Shown in pieces: positions 1 through 10,284 of a stretch of DNA of 64,000 nt (the first letter of the stretch is position 1; every line of letters starts with the position of its first letter). Source of the DNA: Aricia agestis (Eukaryota; Arthropoda; Insecta; Lepidoptera; Lycaenidae). The notes beneath the pieces are model-generated. The model did not search any database, had not been told where the DNA came from, and worked only from the letters and a program-made list of their open reading frames with translations. The stretch lies in the NCBI RefSeq assembly GCF_905147365.1, contig NC_056410.1, positions 5,865,501 to 5,929,500 of the forward strand, read 5' to 3'. Made by a program: the position numbers and the translations under genes.

Positions 1-99
1 GTCAGACAGCCAACGCGACGTCAATATCATGTCAGTTTAGATTAGCGGGTATATTAACTTTACGGTAATGCATTTTCCCTTATAATGTAGAGTTTCTCT

Positions 100-160
100 C
101 CGCGTTCCACTTGACGTTAAAAACGATCAAAACGCTTTTTAACAACAAGTGGAACGCGGG
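100..160. repeat. short foldback MITE, CGCGTTCCA family, copy 1
   Basis: The two ends are inverted copies (CCGCGTTCCACTTG at the left, CAAGTGGAACGCGG at the right) around an A/T-rich core containing AAAACGATCAAAACGC. A second, cleaner copy lies at 12382-12461, so this is a dispersed palindromic element and not a chance hairpin. No coding capacity. No clear target duplication. Confidence 0.55.
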
Positions 161-386
161 GTCTATGTCGTTACTTATTATAGGATGTCATGGAACTTCG
201 ATGATTTTGTATGGAATATTGAATGATGCAGCGACGTGCAGATGTATTTATAAAGTATATATGGATGGACAGATTTGCAAGAAGTCTGACGCAATCAAAG
301 TCTGCCAAATCCATAAAAAATATAAATGCATCTACGAGTCACGTGGCTTTCAGAAATGACCCTGAATTTACATTTTGACCACATAT

Positions 387-737
387 ACGTGGGAGAGCCA
401 TGCTTCGACACGAATGGGCCGGCTCGACCGGAGAAATATCACGTTCTCACAGAAAACCGGCGTGAAACAGCGCTTGCGCTGTGTTTCGCCGAGTGAGTGA
501 GTTTACCGGAGGCAATCTCCTACCCTATTCCCTTCCCTACCCTCCCCTATTCCCTTCCCTTCCCATCCCTACCCTCCCCTTTTAAGAGGGAATAGGGTAA
601 TAACCCTATTCCCTCTTAAAAGGCCGGCAACGCACCTGCAGCTCTTTTGAAGCTGCGAGTGTCCATGGGCGACGGAAGTTGCTTTCCATCAGGTGACCCG
701 TTTGCTCGTTTGCCCCCTTATTTCATTAAAAAAAAAA
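387..737 (+). mobile_element. SINE-like poly(A)-tailed element, copy 1
   Basis: Starts with ACGTGGGAGAGCCATGCTTC and ends in TTTCATT followed by an A run. It shares head (GGCCGGCTCGACCGGAGAAAT), middle (GCTTGCGCTGTGTTTCGCC) and tail (CCATCAGGTGACCCGTTTGC) with copies at 5523, 13470 and 17390. Between head and tail lies a variable CCCTACCC/CCCTTCCC pyrimidine tract. In this copy the tract ends in a perfect inverted repeat (AAGAGGGAATAGGGT / ACCCTATTCCCTCTT, about 585-622). No ORF. The poly(A) end indicates LINE-dependent retroposition; the family name is not certain to me. No target duplication was evident. Confidence 0.75.
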
Positions 738-1141
738 TGCAAAATGATACTTTGACAACAATGGTAGATTAACATTTTCCAATATGGCAATATTAGTTTT
801 GATTTTAGCAACATACCTTAACGGTCTAGAGGTCTATATAGAGTGAAACTTCTGTTTTCATATACCATGACTTAACGAGGTTTCTTCAAATATTTATAAT
901 ATTTCTGTTACTATTTCTCAGAATATTATGTTATTTCGATGTCAGAAAATGTTCGTTAACATATTTCTTAGAAGTAAAGAAAATGTATTTCAGGTATTTT
1001 GCCTGTTCTAATAAATATGTATCTTTTATTATCTTTTCCACAAACTTTATGCACTACGTGCCATGATAGTTCATGTATATAAAGAAGCCTTAAAAATATT
1101 TTACTCCGTTTATAATCATAATTGCAATCCTCTGACAAAAA
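738..1141. other. AT-rich intergenic DNA, nothing recognised
   Basis: No supported gene, repeat or regulatory element. The small minus-strand open frame at 968-1186 has no recognisable domain and runs into the neighbouring Helitron. Confidence 0.4.
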
Positions 1142-1602
1142 TCTAAATATATATAACTCAAAGGCGAGTGACTGACTGACTGACATAGTGATCTATCAAC
1201 GCACAGCCCAAATCACTTGGCGGATTAGCCTGAAATTTGGCATGCAGGTAGATATTATGATGTAGGCATTCGCTAAAAAAGGATTTTGATCAGTTCTACC
1301 CCCAAAGGGTTAAAATAGGGGATGAAAGTTAAATTTGTATGAAACTTTGTCAATTTTAAACCCATCGGCTACCTTATCAGTTATCACGTAAAAATAGCGA
1401 TCTACAATCCACTATAATTGCGCGAGTGATTGCTGAGTGTCATGAATGTCACATAGTCATGTACAGTGATCGATTGCAAACCTATATTATTTTGGCTGAT
1501 ACCATAATAATATAATTCTACCCCTAAGGGGATAAAGTAGGGGATGAAAGATTGTATATAATAATACTTCTTAACGCGAGTGAAGCCGCGGGCAACAGCT
1601 AG
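1142..1602 (+). mobile_element. non-autonomous Helitron (lepidopteran short type), copy 1
   Basis: Begins TCTAAATATATATAACTC after an A and ends GCCGCGGGCAACAGCTAG before a T, which is the Helitron signature (TC...CTAG inserted between A and T, no target duplication). The body (CTATCAACGCACAGCCC, GGCATGCAGGTAGAT, AGGGGATGAAAG) is shared with copies at 10051 and 47280. This copy is longer than the other two (461 versus about 240 bp), with the extra DNA in the middle. No Rep/helicase ORF, so it must be mobilised in trans. Confidence 0.8.
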
Positions 1603-1612
1603 TCATTTATAT

Positions 1613-1665
1613 TTCTTTAACCGACTTCCAAAAAGGAGGAGGTTATACGTTTGGCTGTATAATAA
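1613..1665 (+). repeat. fragment of ACCGACTTCCAAAAAGGAGG repeat
   Basis: Contains ACCGACTTCCAAAAAGGAGG followed by AGGTTATACGTTTGGCTGTAT. The same block appears inverted at 33346-33366 and 35737-35756 and in variant form at 15101. It directly follows a Helitron. Probably a truncated dispersed retroelement fragment; I cannot name the parent. Confidence 0.5.
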
Positions 1666-2837
1666 ATTTTATTTTAATATTTTTTTTGTTAAAACTGATA
1701 CACAATCTGCGACATAACATTATCCACATTCAAAATAATAATAATAATTATGTATATTGTTTATTAGGGATTTTGTATAGTTAAAAGGAAACCAATAACA
1801 TATTAATTAGTTCTCGCAACTTTCAGTCTAAAACGTAGTTTCCTATTATTACCTAGGTACATGCCTAAGTTTATTTATTGCCATTTGTGTAAGAAATCTC
1901 ATTTATTTATATACGGCATCCTTAACTTTTATATTGTAAAAATAAATAATAAAACGAAGTCTTAAAAAGCAGATCATAATTTAGCGAGGTTATTCCGTTA
2001 TGGAATATGATAAAAATATGAGATCGTAAAGTGTGACTGCCTCGACTTATAAATTGATTAAGTCCAAGATTGTTTCTCGTTTATTCGTTCGGGGAATGCC
2101 CCGGGCAGCATGCAAATGTAAAAACTTTACACAATAACTCACGTTAAATCCTGTTTAAATACCACAGAATATACTTGTGAAAATAATTACGCCGAGGGTC
2201 AGAAAACTTCACTAAAAGCCGTTTCAGTAACACCTTTGAATAAACGTCATTCATTAAGGGTCTCGTGTTTGGAAGGAAAATAAAATTGTTATTTAAAATC
2301 ACGGAGTAACCTTTTTTTTGAGGAATAAAATTAATCACTTCATAGTCCTATAATTGAGAGCCTTGTTCAATATTAATTACAACGGAAAATTTCTGAAAAT
2401 TTTTTGGAAAGTATCTTTAAAAAAGTTCAAAATTTGAGATACTGTTAAAAGTATATTAATTAAAAAGTATAATTATAATAAATAACGGATAATGGTAAGC
2501 CACCACACCTTAATATTTTCCCTCTACCCTTAGCCATATAAATCAACTTGCTTCTATTATTGTTGAATCTGATAGTGATGAAATGCCTCCAAGGAAACGA
2601 CTGCAGATGTCTAAGTAAACTTTGGCTTTGGCTGTTTGCCAAGATAATTTTAATTACAAAGTTTGAATTTATTGCTACTTTATTAAAATTTAGAAAGGCA
2701 ATTTGAGCATGAAACTTTAGTATCGGAAGATCTATATTGGTTTCTCTACCATCATTAATTTACAAATACGAAGTTTCTACTTATTTCAAAATATTTTTAT
2801 GTGAAATAAAGGGTAAAATTTATTATTATATAAATAC
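1666..2837. other. AT-rich intergenic DNA, nothing recognised
   Basis: Long A/T-rich stretch with no supported gene or repeat. Two minus-strand open frames of 60-64 codons (2144-2338, 2460-2642) have no recognisable domain and I treat them as chance. Confidence 0.4.
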
Positions 2838-3062
2838 AAAGATTTTGCACCGAGATATACCTGGTATACCGTGGTTCGGAAGGTGCTGAGAGCACTTCTG
2901 ATTCTTTATAGATACAAGTTTGGGAGTTTCGGCGTTGTTTTAAGAACAGAAAGCATATGCTACTATGCAAATTAAATTCATCATCATCATCACTACCATA
3001 TTATACCATTTCATAGTCTTTTAGATCGAGACTCGAGTTTGTCAAGCGATAATTAAAAAAAA
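2838..3062 (+). repeat. dispersed repeat tail (ATACCTGGTATAC block), copy 1
   Basis: Nearly the same sequence is found at 15343-15596: GATTTTGCACC..., ATACCTGGTATAC, GGTTCGGAAGGTGCTGAGAG, TTGGGAGTTTCGGCG, a short CAT microsatellite and GAGTTTGTCAAGCGATAATT. In both places it runs straight into the same Helitron, so the two may move as one composite. The parent family is the one that begins ACCGACTTCC at 15101. Confidence 0.6.
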
Positions 3063-3307
3063 TCTATACCTACCTAACATTATAAACCTGAAGAGTATGT
3101 TTGCTTGAACGCGTCAATCTCAGGAACTACAGGTCCGATTTAAAAACTTATCTCAGTGTTAGATAGATAATTTATCGAGTAAGACTATAGGCTATATTAT
3201 ATTATCACGCTAAGACTAATACGACCGAAAAAAATATTTTTATGGGAAAATGTAGGTTTTCTGTAAAATTCCTAATTTACGCGGGCGAAGCCGCGCGGGA
3301 CATCTAG
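3063..3307 (+). mobile_element. non-autonomous Helitron, ATTATAAA type, copy 1
   Basis: Begins TCTATACCTACCTAACATTATAAAC and ends GCGAAGCCGCGCGGGACATCTAG before T. A second copy with the same left junction lies at 15597-16095. No ORF; ends fit Helitron rules (A|TC...CTAG|T). Confidence 0.7.
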
Positions 3308-3318
3308 TATTATCTTAA

Positions 3319-3637
3319 TCTCATATGTATATAAAATTCTCGTGTCACAATGTTAGGCCGCGTACTCCTCCGAAACGGCTTAACTGATTTTAACCAAATT
3401 TTATATGCATATTCAGTGGGTATAAGAATCGGCTACTGGTATTTTTATATTGATAAATGCATTTGTTGAATAAATAATAGTAAATTATTACAACTCGAGA
3501 CTGACGGCGACTCTTGTTTGTGCGACGGGATAGCGATGGACGTTGCCATGGTGACATATTTATTTAGTCACTTCAATAAAATAATATGGGCGAAATACTT
3601 TATAATATGGCAAAGAAACGTCTGCCGGGACAGCTAG
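3319..3637 (+). mobile_element. non-autonomous Helitron, TCGTGTCACAATG type
   Basis: Begins TCTCATATGTATATAAAATTC after A and ends GTCTGCCGGGACAGCTAG. The 3' end is not followed by the usual T (it is followed by A), a small deviation. Sits 11 bp from the previous Helitron. No coding capacity. Confidence 0.6.
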
Positions 3638-3855
3638 AAAATATAAAAATATCGCTGTTAAAAAAATATGTATTATTTTGAAACTACCTACATCAGCTTA
3701 TTATAATGGTTATAATATATAGATATAACACAACTTTGTTATTTTTGATTTGGATATAATAACAATAATAATAATTTTTAAAATTAAATTTTCATTTTAA
3801 TAATAAAAAATAAAAAAACTGAAATCATTCAGGCAAATTGATCAAACTTTACTAT
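3638..3855. other. AT-rich spacer
   Basis: Simple A/T-rich sequence (ATA/AAT runs) with no recognised feature. Confidence 0.4.
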
Positions 3856-4076
3856 GGGTGATTTTGAGATGAAGTTTGTTTGCAAGGCTCGATTTAGACG
3901 CGTCCGCGCAAACCAGCGGTTTGGCCGCTACACCGCAAGATCACGAGCAATTGTATTTAACGATTTACTTAAATAGCATACAAGTTCTGCTTGTTATATG
4001 ATTTAGTGGCCATATCACTCGTTCGCTCGGACGCATAAACCGAGCCTTACAAACAAACTTCATTTCAAAATTACCC
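3856..4076. mobile_element. foldback MITE, GGGTGATTTTGA family
   Basis: The left end (GGGTGATTTTGAGATGAAGT, then TTGTTTGCAAGGCTCG) is mirrored by the right end (CGAGCCTTACAAACAAACTT, then CATTTCAAAATTACCC). The inverted ends run about 50 bp with a few mismatches, continuing into CGTCCG / CGGACG. The centre carries no ORF. Not assigned to a transposase superfamily because no target duplication is clear. Confidence 0.65.
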
Positions 4077-5296
4077 TTCCATTGCCTCCGCAATACATCA
4101 CTATCTCTAAGCACATCAGCCTAATGACTTATGAGGGCAATACAAAACCCATTCACTACCGACATTATATTCCGTCCACATCGTCGCGCTCATTACAGCC
4201 CGCCGTCCAGTTGATGAAGATGGAGTAAACAGATGAAATATAGCGAGTGTTGCTAGATTCAAAATTACCGATTTTAGTGCGTAGTGTTGCCAGATTAAAA
4301 ATTAATAATATAGTACAGATTTGTGTGTGTGTATCATTGACTTAAGAAACAGTTTTGTGATGTGGTAACGATAATTTAACGTAACGATTTATTTAGTATT
4401 ATAATAATATTATGTTAAATGAATATTATGTAACAAATACAAAATTTAAATAGCTTGTCTCGTTTGTTGTCTGCAGTCACATTAAGTCGTCCTTTATATT
4501 GAACTTGATTTGTTTAAAACATTTTCTGACAATTAAACAATATCCATAAATAACGTCCAAGAAAAGGTGAAATATAAAGTCAATAAAACAGTTGCACGGA
4601 TGCAACGCTAAAACTAAAACTGTAGAAGATAAAATACAGCACCGTAAAACCAGAGGCAAAAGAGAGTGTTTGATTTAATTTGGCGAGATCCGTGCCGTTG
4701 TTCTGACAACACTGCCGCTCGCACGCGGATTTTAATCCATTTTGATCCACGCTTTTAAATTGATACAGGAAGTGAAGTATCCGGGGCCATGAGGTACATG
4801 AGGTACAGCACTATATTATGATAGTGGTTTCGCATAAAAGGTGTTGTTGTGTGGAAATGGCATGATTTATTCACACTTTTTCACGGTGAAAATTTCGCGG
4901 ATATTTTTATGCTTTTTCTTTAAATCTGTGCCGCATTGAAACTTTTTAAACTGTGATAATTATAAAGTTTTGTAAATCTATACATTTTTTATTTTTTATG
5001 TTGTATGTTTTTCCATCGAAATAACTAAATCCATATTGTTATCAGTTCTACATCAATTAGTCGGAAATTTTGTCTGTGAGACAGATAATCTGTCTCGTTA
5101 TCTATTGTCTATTATCTGTCTCGTTTCACTATACCTTAGTGAAACGAGAAAGATAACTCCGAAACCTCTGTGCGTCTCGAGGAAGGACAGCTTTTATGTT
5201 GTAAAAATTTTCGGTTCCCGGGGGTAAAACATATTCTGGTGCAACAAAATTGTGGGCACCTCTTGTGAATAAACAACATTATAGTTCCTATCTTAA
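4077..5296. other. intergenic DNA, no supported gene
   Basis: AT-rich with a few minor motifs: two near-repeats of GTGTTGCYAGATT (about 4248 and 4284), and an imperfect palindromic GTCTCG/CGAGAC-rich patch at about 5070-5145. Small open frames at 4477-4659, 5036-5227 and 5136-5381 show no domain and overlap each other on opposite strands. Confidence 0.4.
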
Positions 5297-5404
5297 GGGC
5301 CTGTTTCACCACTTCCAGATAAAGTGGCGAACAGGCTATCCAGCAATTAACTTGACAGATCAAGTATGGAGAATCTGTCAAAAAAGTTGTGAATAGTCTA
5401 TTAG

Positions 5405-6019
5405 CTATGTCCGCACTAAGTCTATGCGCTTTCGTCTTAAATTTCCGTCATCTTCTTTCATTCAACTTTCGTTTTGGCGCATTCAATAATTGAATGCGTC
5501 AACGAACGCAACGCCAACATTGTTTTTTTTTATGAACTAAACGAGCAAACGGGTCACCTGATGGAAAGCAACTTCCGTCGCCCATGGACACTCGCAGCAT
5601 CAGAAGAGCTGCAGATGCGTTGCCGGACTTTTAAGAGGGAATAGGGTAGGCTAATAATAAAGGAAGGTAGGGATGGAAGGAAACGGAATAAGGGAAAGTA
5701 GGGCCTTCCCTACTTTCCCTTATTCCGTTATAGGGTATATATCCCTTATACCGAATAGGGTAGGGGATTGGGCCTCCGGTAAACTCACTCACTCGTCGAA
5801 ACACAGCGCAAGCGCTGTTTCACGCCGGTTTTCTGTGAGGACGTGGTATTTCTCCGGTCGAGCCGGCCCATTCGTGCCGAAGCATGGCTCTCCCACGTCA
5901 AAAAATTTGTTTTTGGATACGGTCAGAGGGTATGCGTCGCGAGAATGTCCCACGTTCGCTATTGACTGCGCTATAACACACGCCCTTGACGAACAGAAAA
6001 AGGCACAGTGTGGACAAAG
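5405..6019. mobile_element. inner MITE nested in the Harbinger-like MITE
   Basis: Ends are inverted copies: CTATGTCCGCACT at the left and AGTGTGGACAAAG at the right, with one or two mismatches. The host MITE sequence resumes just outside on both sides. Flanks CTATTAG and CTAATCG may be a degraded 7-8-bp target duplication (hAT-like length), but this is weak. It contains a short palindrome GCATTCAATAATTGAATGC at about 5480 and is itself interrupted by a SINE. Confidence 0.5.
5523..5898 (-). mobile_element. SINE-like poly(A)-tailed element, copy 2
   Basis: Minus-strand copy of the family at 387. The poly(A) appears as the T run at 5523-5531 and the ACGTGGGAG head ends at 5898. Its pyrimidine/purine tract carries a long inverted repeat (GGAATAAGGGAAAGTAGGG / CCCTACTTTCCCTTATTCC, about 5684-5728). 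It is the innermost of three nested insertions. Confidence 0.75.
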
Positions 6020-6057
6020 CTAATCGGCACTTTATTAGAAAGTGGCGAAACAGGCCT

Positions 6058-7045
6058 TTAATGTCGTAACTGGCATGAACTTCAACTCGTCTTACATTAT
6101 TGCTACACAAAGCAGGCAAGTAAACAAACTTGCAAGATATTGCGACAAGAAGTAGTATATCATGCACACGCTATGCGTACGTGAGCCAATACGGGCGTGT
6201 CGAACTGGCTCCACTCCATATACTCAACTACGCCAATAATAACAAAAGTATTGACGCATCTGCATCGTAATCATCATCAGCTTTTGATTATGTGATACAC
6301 TTTTATTATTTGATGTACGAAATATAGACCTACGAAGATGTTTTAAGAGAAGGGGCGAGGATAAGTAACTAGTATCACTAAAAATGAAACCTACTACTTT
6401 AGAACCTCCTCTTTTTTATTTCGAAAATAAGCGCTTGCTTATATTTTTGGATGTACACAGCAAATATGTGAAAATTTTCATAAGCAAGACATTGTAAAAA
6501 AGGTTTTTTTTATTCAATCAAACGAGTATTTCACAAAGAACTCTCAGTATTAGTGTGTATTAGTGTTGTTCGAAAGCTATTAGGTATTAGAAATAGTCGG
6601 GATTGTTGTGGCATTAGTGCGGGAAAGTGGTTCAGTATCAGCGGTGCGCAGATTGGGCGCCCGCCAGACACTGCTGCGCAATCAATACGCGCCGAGTTTG
6701 GGCAGTGTTGCCAGCGTTACGCGTTACCCCGAAAATAGGCAGTGCGAGACGTAAAAGATGCATTTCTTTAATTATGCTATCTTTATAAATTTTCGAAATG
6801 AATCTTAAAAATTTTAGGCATAACAAATTCTGTAGTGATAAAATTGAATAATTTAAAAAATTATAGTTTATATTGTGCTGTGCTGTGTTAGGGCCGAATC
6901 ACACCGGAATGGCAGCGCAGCGGCGAGCATTTTCTGTGTTATTTATGATTTTAAACTTTATTTTCATTAATGAAATAAATAGTTGATAGTATCGCTTGAG
7001 AAATCGTGGCCGCGAGACTTTCCAAGCTTTTCAAGCGATATTATG
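6058..7045. other. intergenic DNA, no supported gene
   Basis: Mostly A/T-rich with a GC-richer patch at about 6630-6740 (GGGCGCCCGCCAGACACTGC). Open frames at 6553-6738 and 6638-6826 overlap on opposite strands and have no recognisable domain. No feature supported. Confidence 0.4.
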
Positions 7046-7094
7046 TACGCACATACAAGCTGCATGGCCGCGCCATGTAGATTGTATGTGCGCC
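7046..7094. repeat. strong short hairpin
   Basis: TACGCACATACAAGCTGCATGGC is followed after a 3-nt centre by GCCATGTAGATTGTATGTGCGCC, its near reverse complement, with about 20 paired bases and a tiny loop. The loop is too small for a normal microRNA precursor, so this is more likely the remains of a foldback transposon. No second copy was seen in the window. Confidence 0.5.
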
Positions 7095-8018
7095 GTAGAC
7101 TCGATCACACAAAAAAGTGTGCCGTCTGCGATCTCACTAAGGAAGATAAAGTTTGAAATCATATTATATGATATTATTATTCATAATTCATAATTCATTT
7201 ATTGCGAGAATGAAATACAGGTTGGTCTTAATTCTATATAATATTATACAATTGAATATTTCATTCTTGGTAGAATGAAATAGTCTTAAAATACTGTGCA
7301 ATACAAAATTAAGTCCTTATTAATAATATTATCTATCAATATGAAATTAACAACCAATGCGTTCTTTAAATAACGAGACAATAATATAGTAAATTAAAAG
7401 AAATCATAATAATACATCATAACAATAATTCATAGGTATGCTTTATAAGGTTTAATTATTTTTGTCTTTTTTTATTTATGTAATTTACAGTACTTATTAC
7501 AAGGTCTAAAAGTAAAATGTATGTTAGATAGGTACTATAACTTCTATTTTTATTTAAAATCGATGTTGACAAAATTATTTCGTTGATACGTACTTGTTTT
7601 TTTTTTAACTATAATAATATGTACACTGTACACAGTAATTCTGTAATCTATTTTGCTTTGCAGAATAGAGCAAAATAAAAAGTTAAGTATGGCAACACTA
7701 TGAAGCTCGTCTTTTACACGCTATCGCTACATTTCACAACTCCCTTTCATGATAAAGCATTATTTCTAACCTCCTTATCATTTCCGCTTGCGTAAGATAA
7801 AAGTTTTAGAAATGAGTTAGAAAAACCTAAACTTTTCGCTTAAAACATTATACTAGACAACCCGGTGAACTTATTTATTATTTTAACCTTTTATTTTTTT
7901 ATTATATTAATCTTTCACGACTTCCACGGATATTTTAAGTCTAAAACTAACGAAATCAGTTCACCCGTTCTAAAGCTTTAATGAGACTACCAAATTTTGA
8001 AATTAATTTTTATTTATA
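7095..8018. other. AT-rich DNA with a possible old Helitron end
   Basis: Very A/T-rich, no gene. At about 7852-7880 ACTAGACAACCCGGTGAACTT looks like the 3' end of a minus-strand Helitron (complement reads ...CCGGGTTGTCTAGT), but the rest of that element is too decayed to bound. Confidence 0.35.
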
Positions 8019-8251
8019 CAGGGTGTAACAAAAACAAGTGATAATACTTTAGGGTGTGTACGTGTTCCTTGTAGAGAGTTCACTGTGAAAGTAGCAGCAC
8101 TGAAAGACCAATTTTTTCTCACTTTTGTATTGGGCGCTTGCTTACAAAAATGAAAAAAATATTTGTCTTTCAGAGCTACTTTCACAGTGAACTCTCTACA
8201 AGGAACACGTACACACCCTAAAATATTATCACTTATTTTTGTTACACACTG
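8019..8251. mobile_element. palindromic MITE, CAGGGTGTAACA family, copy 1
   Basis: Inverted ends about 90 bp long: CAGGGTGTAACAAAAACAAG at the left matches the complement of CTTATTTTTGTTACACACTG at the right, and the match continues inward through GTTCACTGTGAAAGTAGC. TA dinucleotides flank both ends (8017-8018, 8252-8253), as for Tc1/mariner-type insertions. No transposase. Four further copies lie in the window. Confidence 0.8.
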
Positions 8252-8803
8252 TATAGATTAATTTAAGTCTATGTAATTGCTGAATTTCTACACGATATAT
8301 TATCCACATGCACGAAATTCTAGTTCCATGTAAATAAATGTTAGCAAACAAGTTTGTACCTCGCAGGCGAAATGAATATAATGTGTATGGAAGTAGAAAT
8401 TAAGCAGCAATTCTCTTTATCAAATAACGGTCGAGGTTTGTTTGTGTTTGTATAAACTGTTGAACTATATAATAGATAAGTATTTTGCTTCCCAGTCTAA
8501 CCACGTCCTGTGTTAAGCTGGTCTTAGTAATAGAAAACTTTAAGGCTAATAGAATTTAATTTCAAGGTATATTGTCCAATAATACATTCTCTTTACGACA
8601 AAGTGTAATTGCATGTTCCTAGGGTTCAAGCATGTGCTTTGTGCTCAGAGACACGATAATCCTTTCTAGTTGAAACGAAATTATAATTCGTGTGAAGATT
8701 GATTTTAGAGAAACAACAAATTTTAATATATTCATAATAACGTAATTATATTATAATTTATATTATAAATTCATATTTAAAAAATTTGACTCCATCCACT
8801 ATA
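8252..8803. other. AT-rich intergenic DNA, nothing recognised
   Basis: No gene or repeat supported between two copies of the same MITE. Confidence 0.4.
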
Positions 8804-9035
8804 CAAGGTGTAACAAAACTAAGTGATAATACTTTAAGGTGTGTACATGTTCCTTGTAGACAGTTCACTGTGAAAGTAGCTCTGAAAGACAAATATTTTT
8901 TTCATTTTTGTAAGCAAGCGCCCAATACAAAAGTGAGAAAAAATTGGTCTTTCAGTGCTGCTATTTTCACAATGAACTCATACAGGGGACACATACACAC
9001 CCTAAAGTATTATCACTTAGTTTTGTTACACCTTG
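8804..9035. mobile_element. palindromic MITE, CAGGGTGTAACA family, copy 2
   Basis: Ends CAAGGTGTAACAAAACTAAG and CTTAGTTTTGTTACACCTTG are exact inverted copies for 20 bp and pair further inward. Flanking TA on both sides. An open reading frame (8786-9217) crosses it, but only because both arms happen to be open; I do not regard it as a gene. Confidence 0.8.
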
Positions 9036-9433
9036 TATTTTCAGTCACATCTTTTTCTGTGACATCTTTTGTCAGTCGTGAAGGAAGTAAGAGAGAAGGA
9101 AGAGAGAGCGCTCTTGCGCTGGGTGCGGCACTGGGCTGTGGGCACTATAAAATTACTTCTGCGCTAGGCCTGGACCCTGATTCCAATGAATGGTCACCGT
9201 CATTGAAACCAGTATGAAATAATGAGAGGCTTTATTAATTAGGGTTAATTAACATTGCAACATCGTAGAGTGTTGCAAATTGCGATGCACGATGCATATT
9301 TTTACACAATAGACAGAACCAGTAGACCAACTAAGAAGTGTTCTCGAAATTTAAACGTTTGACGTAGTACGTTATCGGCCGGCGCGTGTTGTGACACCGC
9401 GTTGCTGAGCCGTTCATAGTATGCTTACAGCTG
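9036..9433. other. intergenic DNA, nothing recognised
   Basis: Contains a purine-rich patch (GGAAGTAAGAGAGAAGGAAG at about 9083-9102). No supported gene. Confidence 0.35.
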
Positions 9434-9600
9434 TTTGCCAGGCGCGGTCCGAGTGGGGACATGACCCCCCAAAATCTAAGGTCAAATTGAAAAATCTCAA
9501 AATCTTGGCAAATAATAAAAGGAAATTTCTAGTTATAACAGCGATATATTTTTTTTGTGTGACCCCGTCCAAAACTTCAGGCTGTGACCGCGCCTGCAAT
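9434..9600. repeat. possible small MITE with GC-rich ends
   Basis: TTGCCAGGCGCGGTC at the left is the near reverse complement of GACCGCGCCTGCAA at the right, enclosing about 140 bp of A/T-rich DNA. One copy only in the window, so its transposon nature is a guess. Overlapping open frames on both strands (61 codons each) are explained by the symmetry. Confidence 0.35.
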
Positions 9601-9652
9601 ATATAGGCGCCAATTGGTCAGTTTGTTTGAAGTCGGCCTACGGGTTCGTTCT

Positions 9653-9888
9653 ATAAAGGGGTATGAAGATTTTGGCCGACCTAGTGTCCGCTATTGTGTT
9701 TTTCGCGTTCACGAATATTTTTTTCAAAAATGGATAGCTAACATCAATACGAACAGAAAATAATCTTGGACAAAACCACGTAAAGTGTCACATTTCGAAC
9801 ATATGAGCTGCCAAAGTTTTACTAATTTAAGATATTGCAAGTCGGCCAGGCTCCATATAAAAATCTTCATCCCCCTTTGGACAGGGCA
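9653..9888. repeat. possible inverted-repeat element
   Basis: AAAGGGGTATGAAGATTTTGG...GGCCGAC at about 9653-9682 is mirrored by GTCGGCC...AAAATCTTCATCCCCCTTT at about 9841-9888. The arms contain gaps. Single copy; low confidence. Confidence 0.3.
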
Positions 9889-10050
9889 CTATGCGTCGGG
9901 CGACAATTCAATGTGCATTTTCTTGTGTAGTAAATAAATTTCAATTTTTATAGCGTTCATTTAAAAAATATGCATCGGATAGCATAATATACGTGTTACC
10001 TTGCAATGTGAACTGATCACATTTATTTTTCGTTGGCTGATCATTACAGA

Positions 10051-10284
10051 TCTATATATATAAAACTCAAAGGTGACTGACTGATTGACATAGTGATCTA
10101 TCAACGCACAGCCCAAACCACTAGACGGATCGGGCTGAAATTTGGCATGCAGGTAGATGTTATAACGTAGGCATCCGCTAAGAAAGGATTTTGATAAATT
10201 CCAACCCCAAGGGGTTCAAATAGGGGATGAAAGTTTGTATATAATAACACTTCTTAACGCGAGCGAAGCCGCGGCAAAAGCTCG
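10051..10284 (+). mobile_element. non-autonomous Helitron, copy 2 of the 1142 type
   Basis: Begins TCTATATATATAAAACTCAA after A and ends GAAGCCGCGGCAAAAGCTCG before T. CTCG replaces CTAG at the end. Same body as 1142-1602 and 47280-47521 (CATAGTGATCTATCAACGCA, GGCATGCAGGTAGATG). No ORF. Confidence 0.75.

Larger units (their letters stand above)
5297..6057. mobile_element. PIF/Harbinger-like MITE, interrupted by nested insertions
   Basis: The left part (GGGCCTGTTTCACCACTTCC to about 5404) and the right part (about 6026-6057, CACTTTATTAGAAAGTGGCG, then AAACAGGCC) together match the intact 128-bp MITE at 55377-55504 read on the other strand. The GGGCCTGTTTCACCA ends and TTA/TAA flanks are those of PIF/Harbinger-derived MITEs. 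About 615 bp of foreign DNA splits this copy. Confidence 0.7.

Noticed and set aside
7046..7094. microRNA precursor
   Set aside because: The stem is good but the loop is only about 3 nt and the arms are perfectly suited to a transposon remnant; no support for processing.
8786..9217. 143-codon open frame on the plus strand
   Set aside because: It runs across a palindromic MITE and both of its arms; the symmetry and low stop density of the element explain it. No domain is visible.
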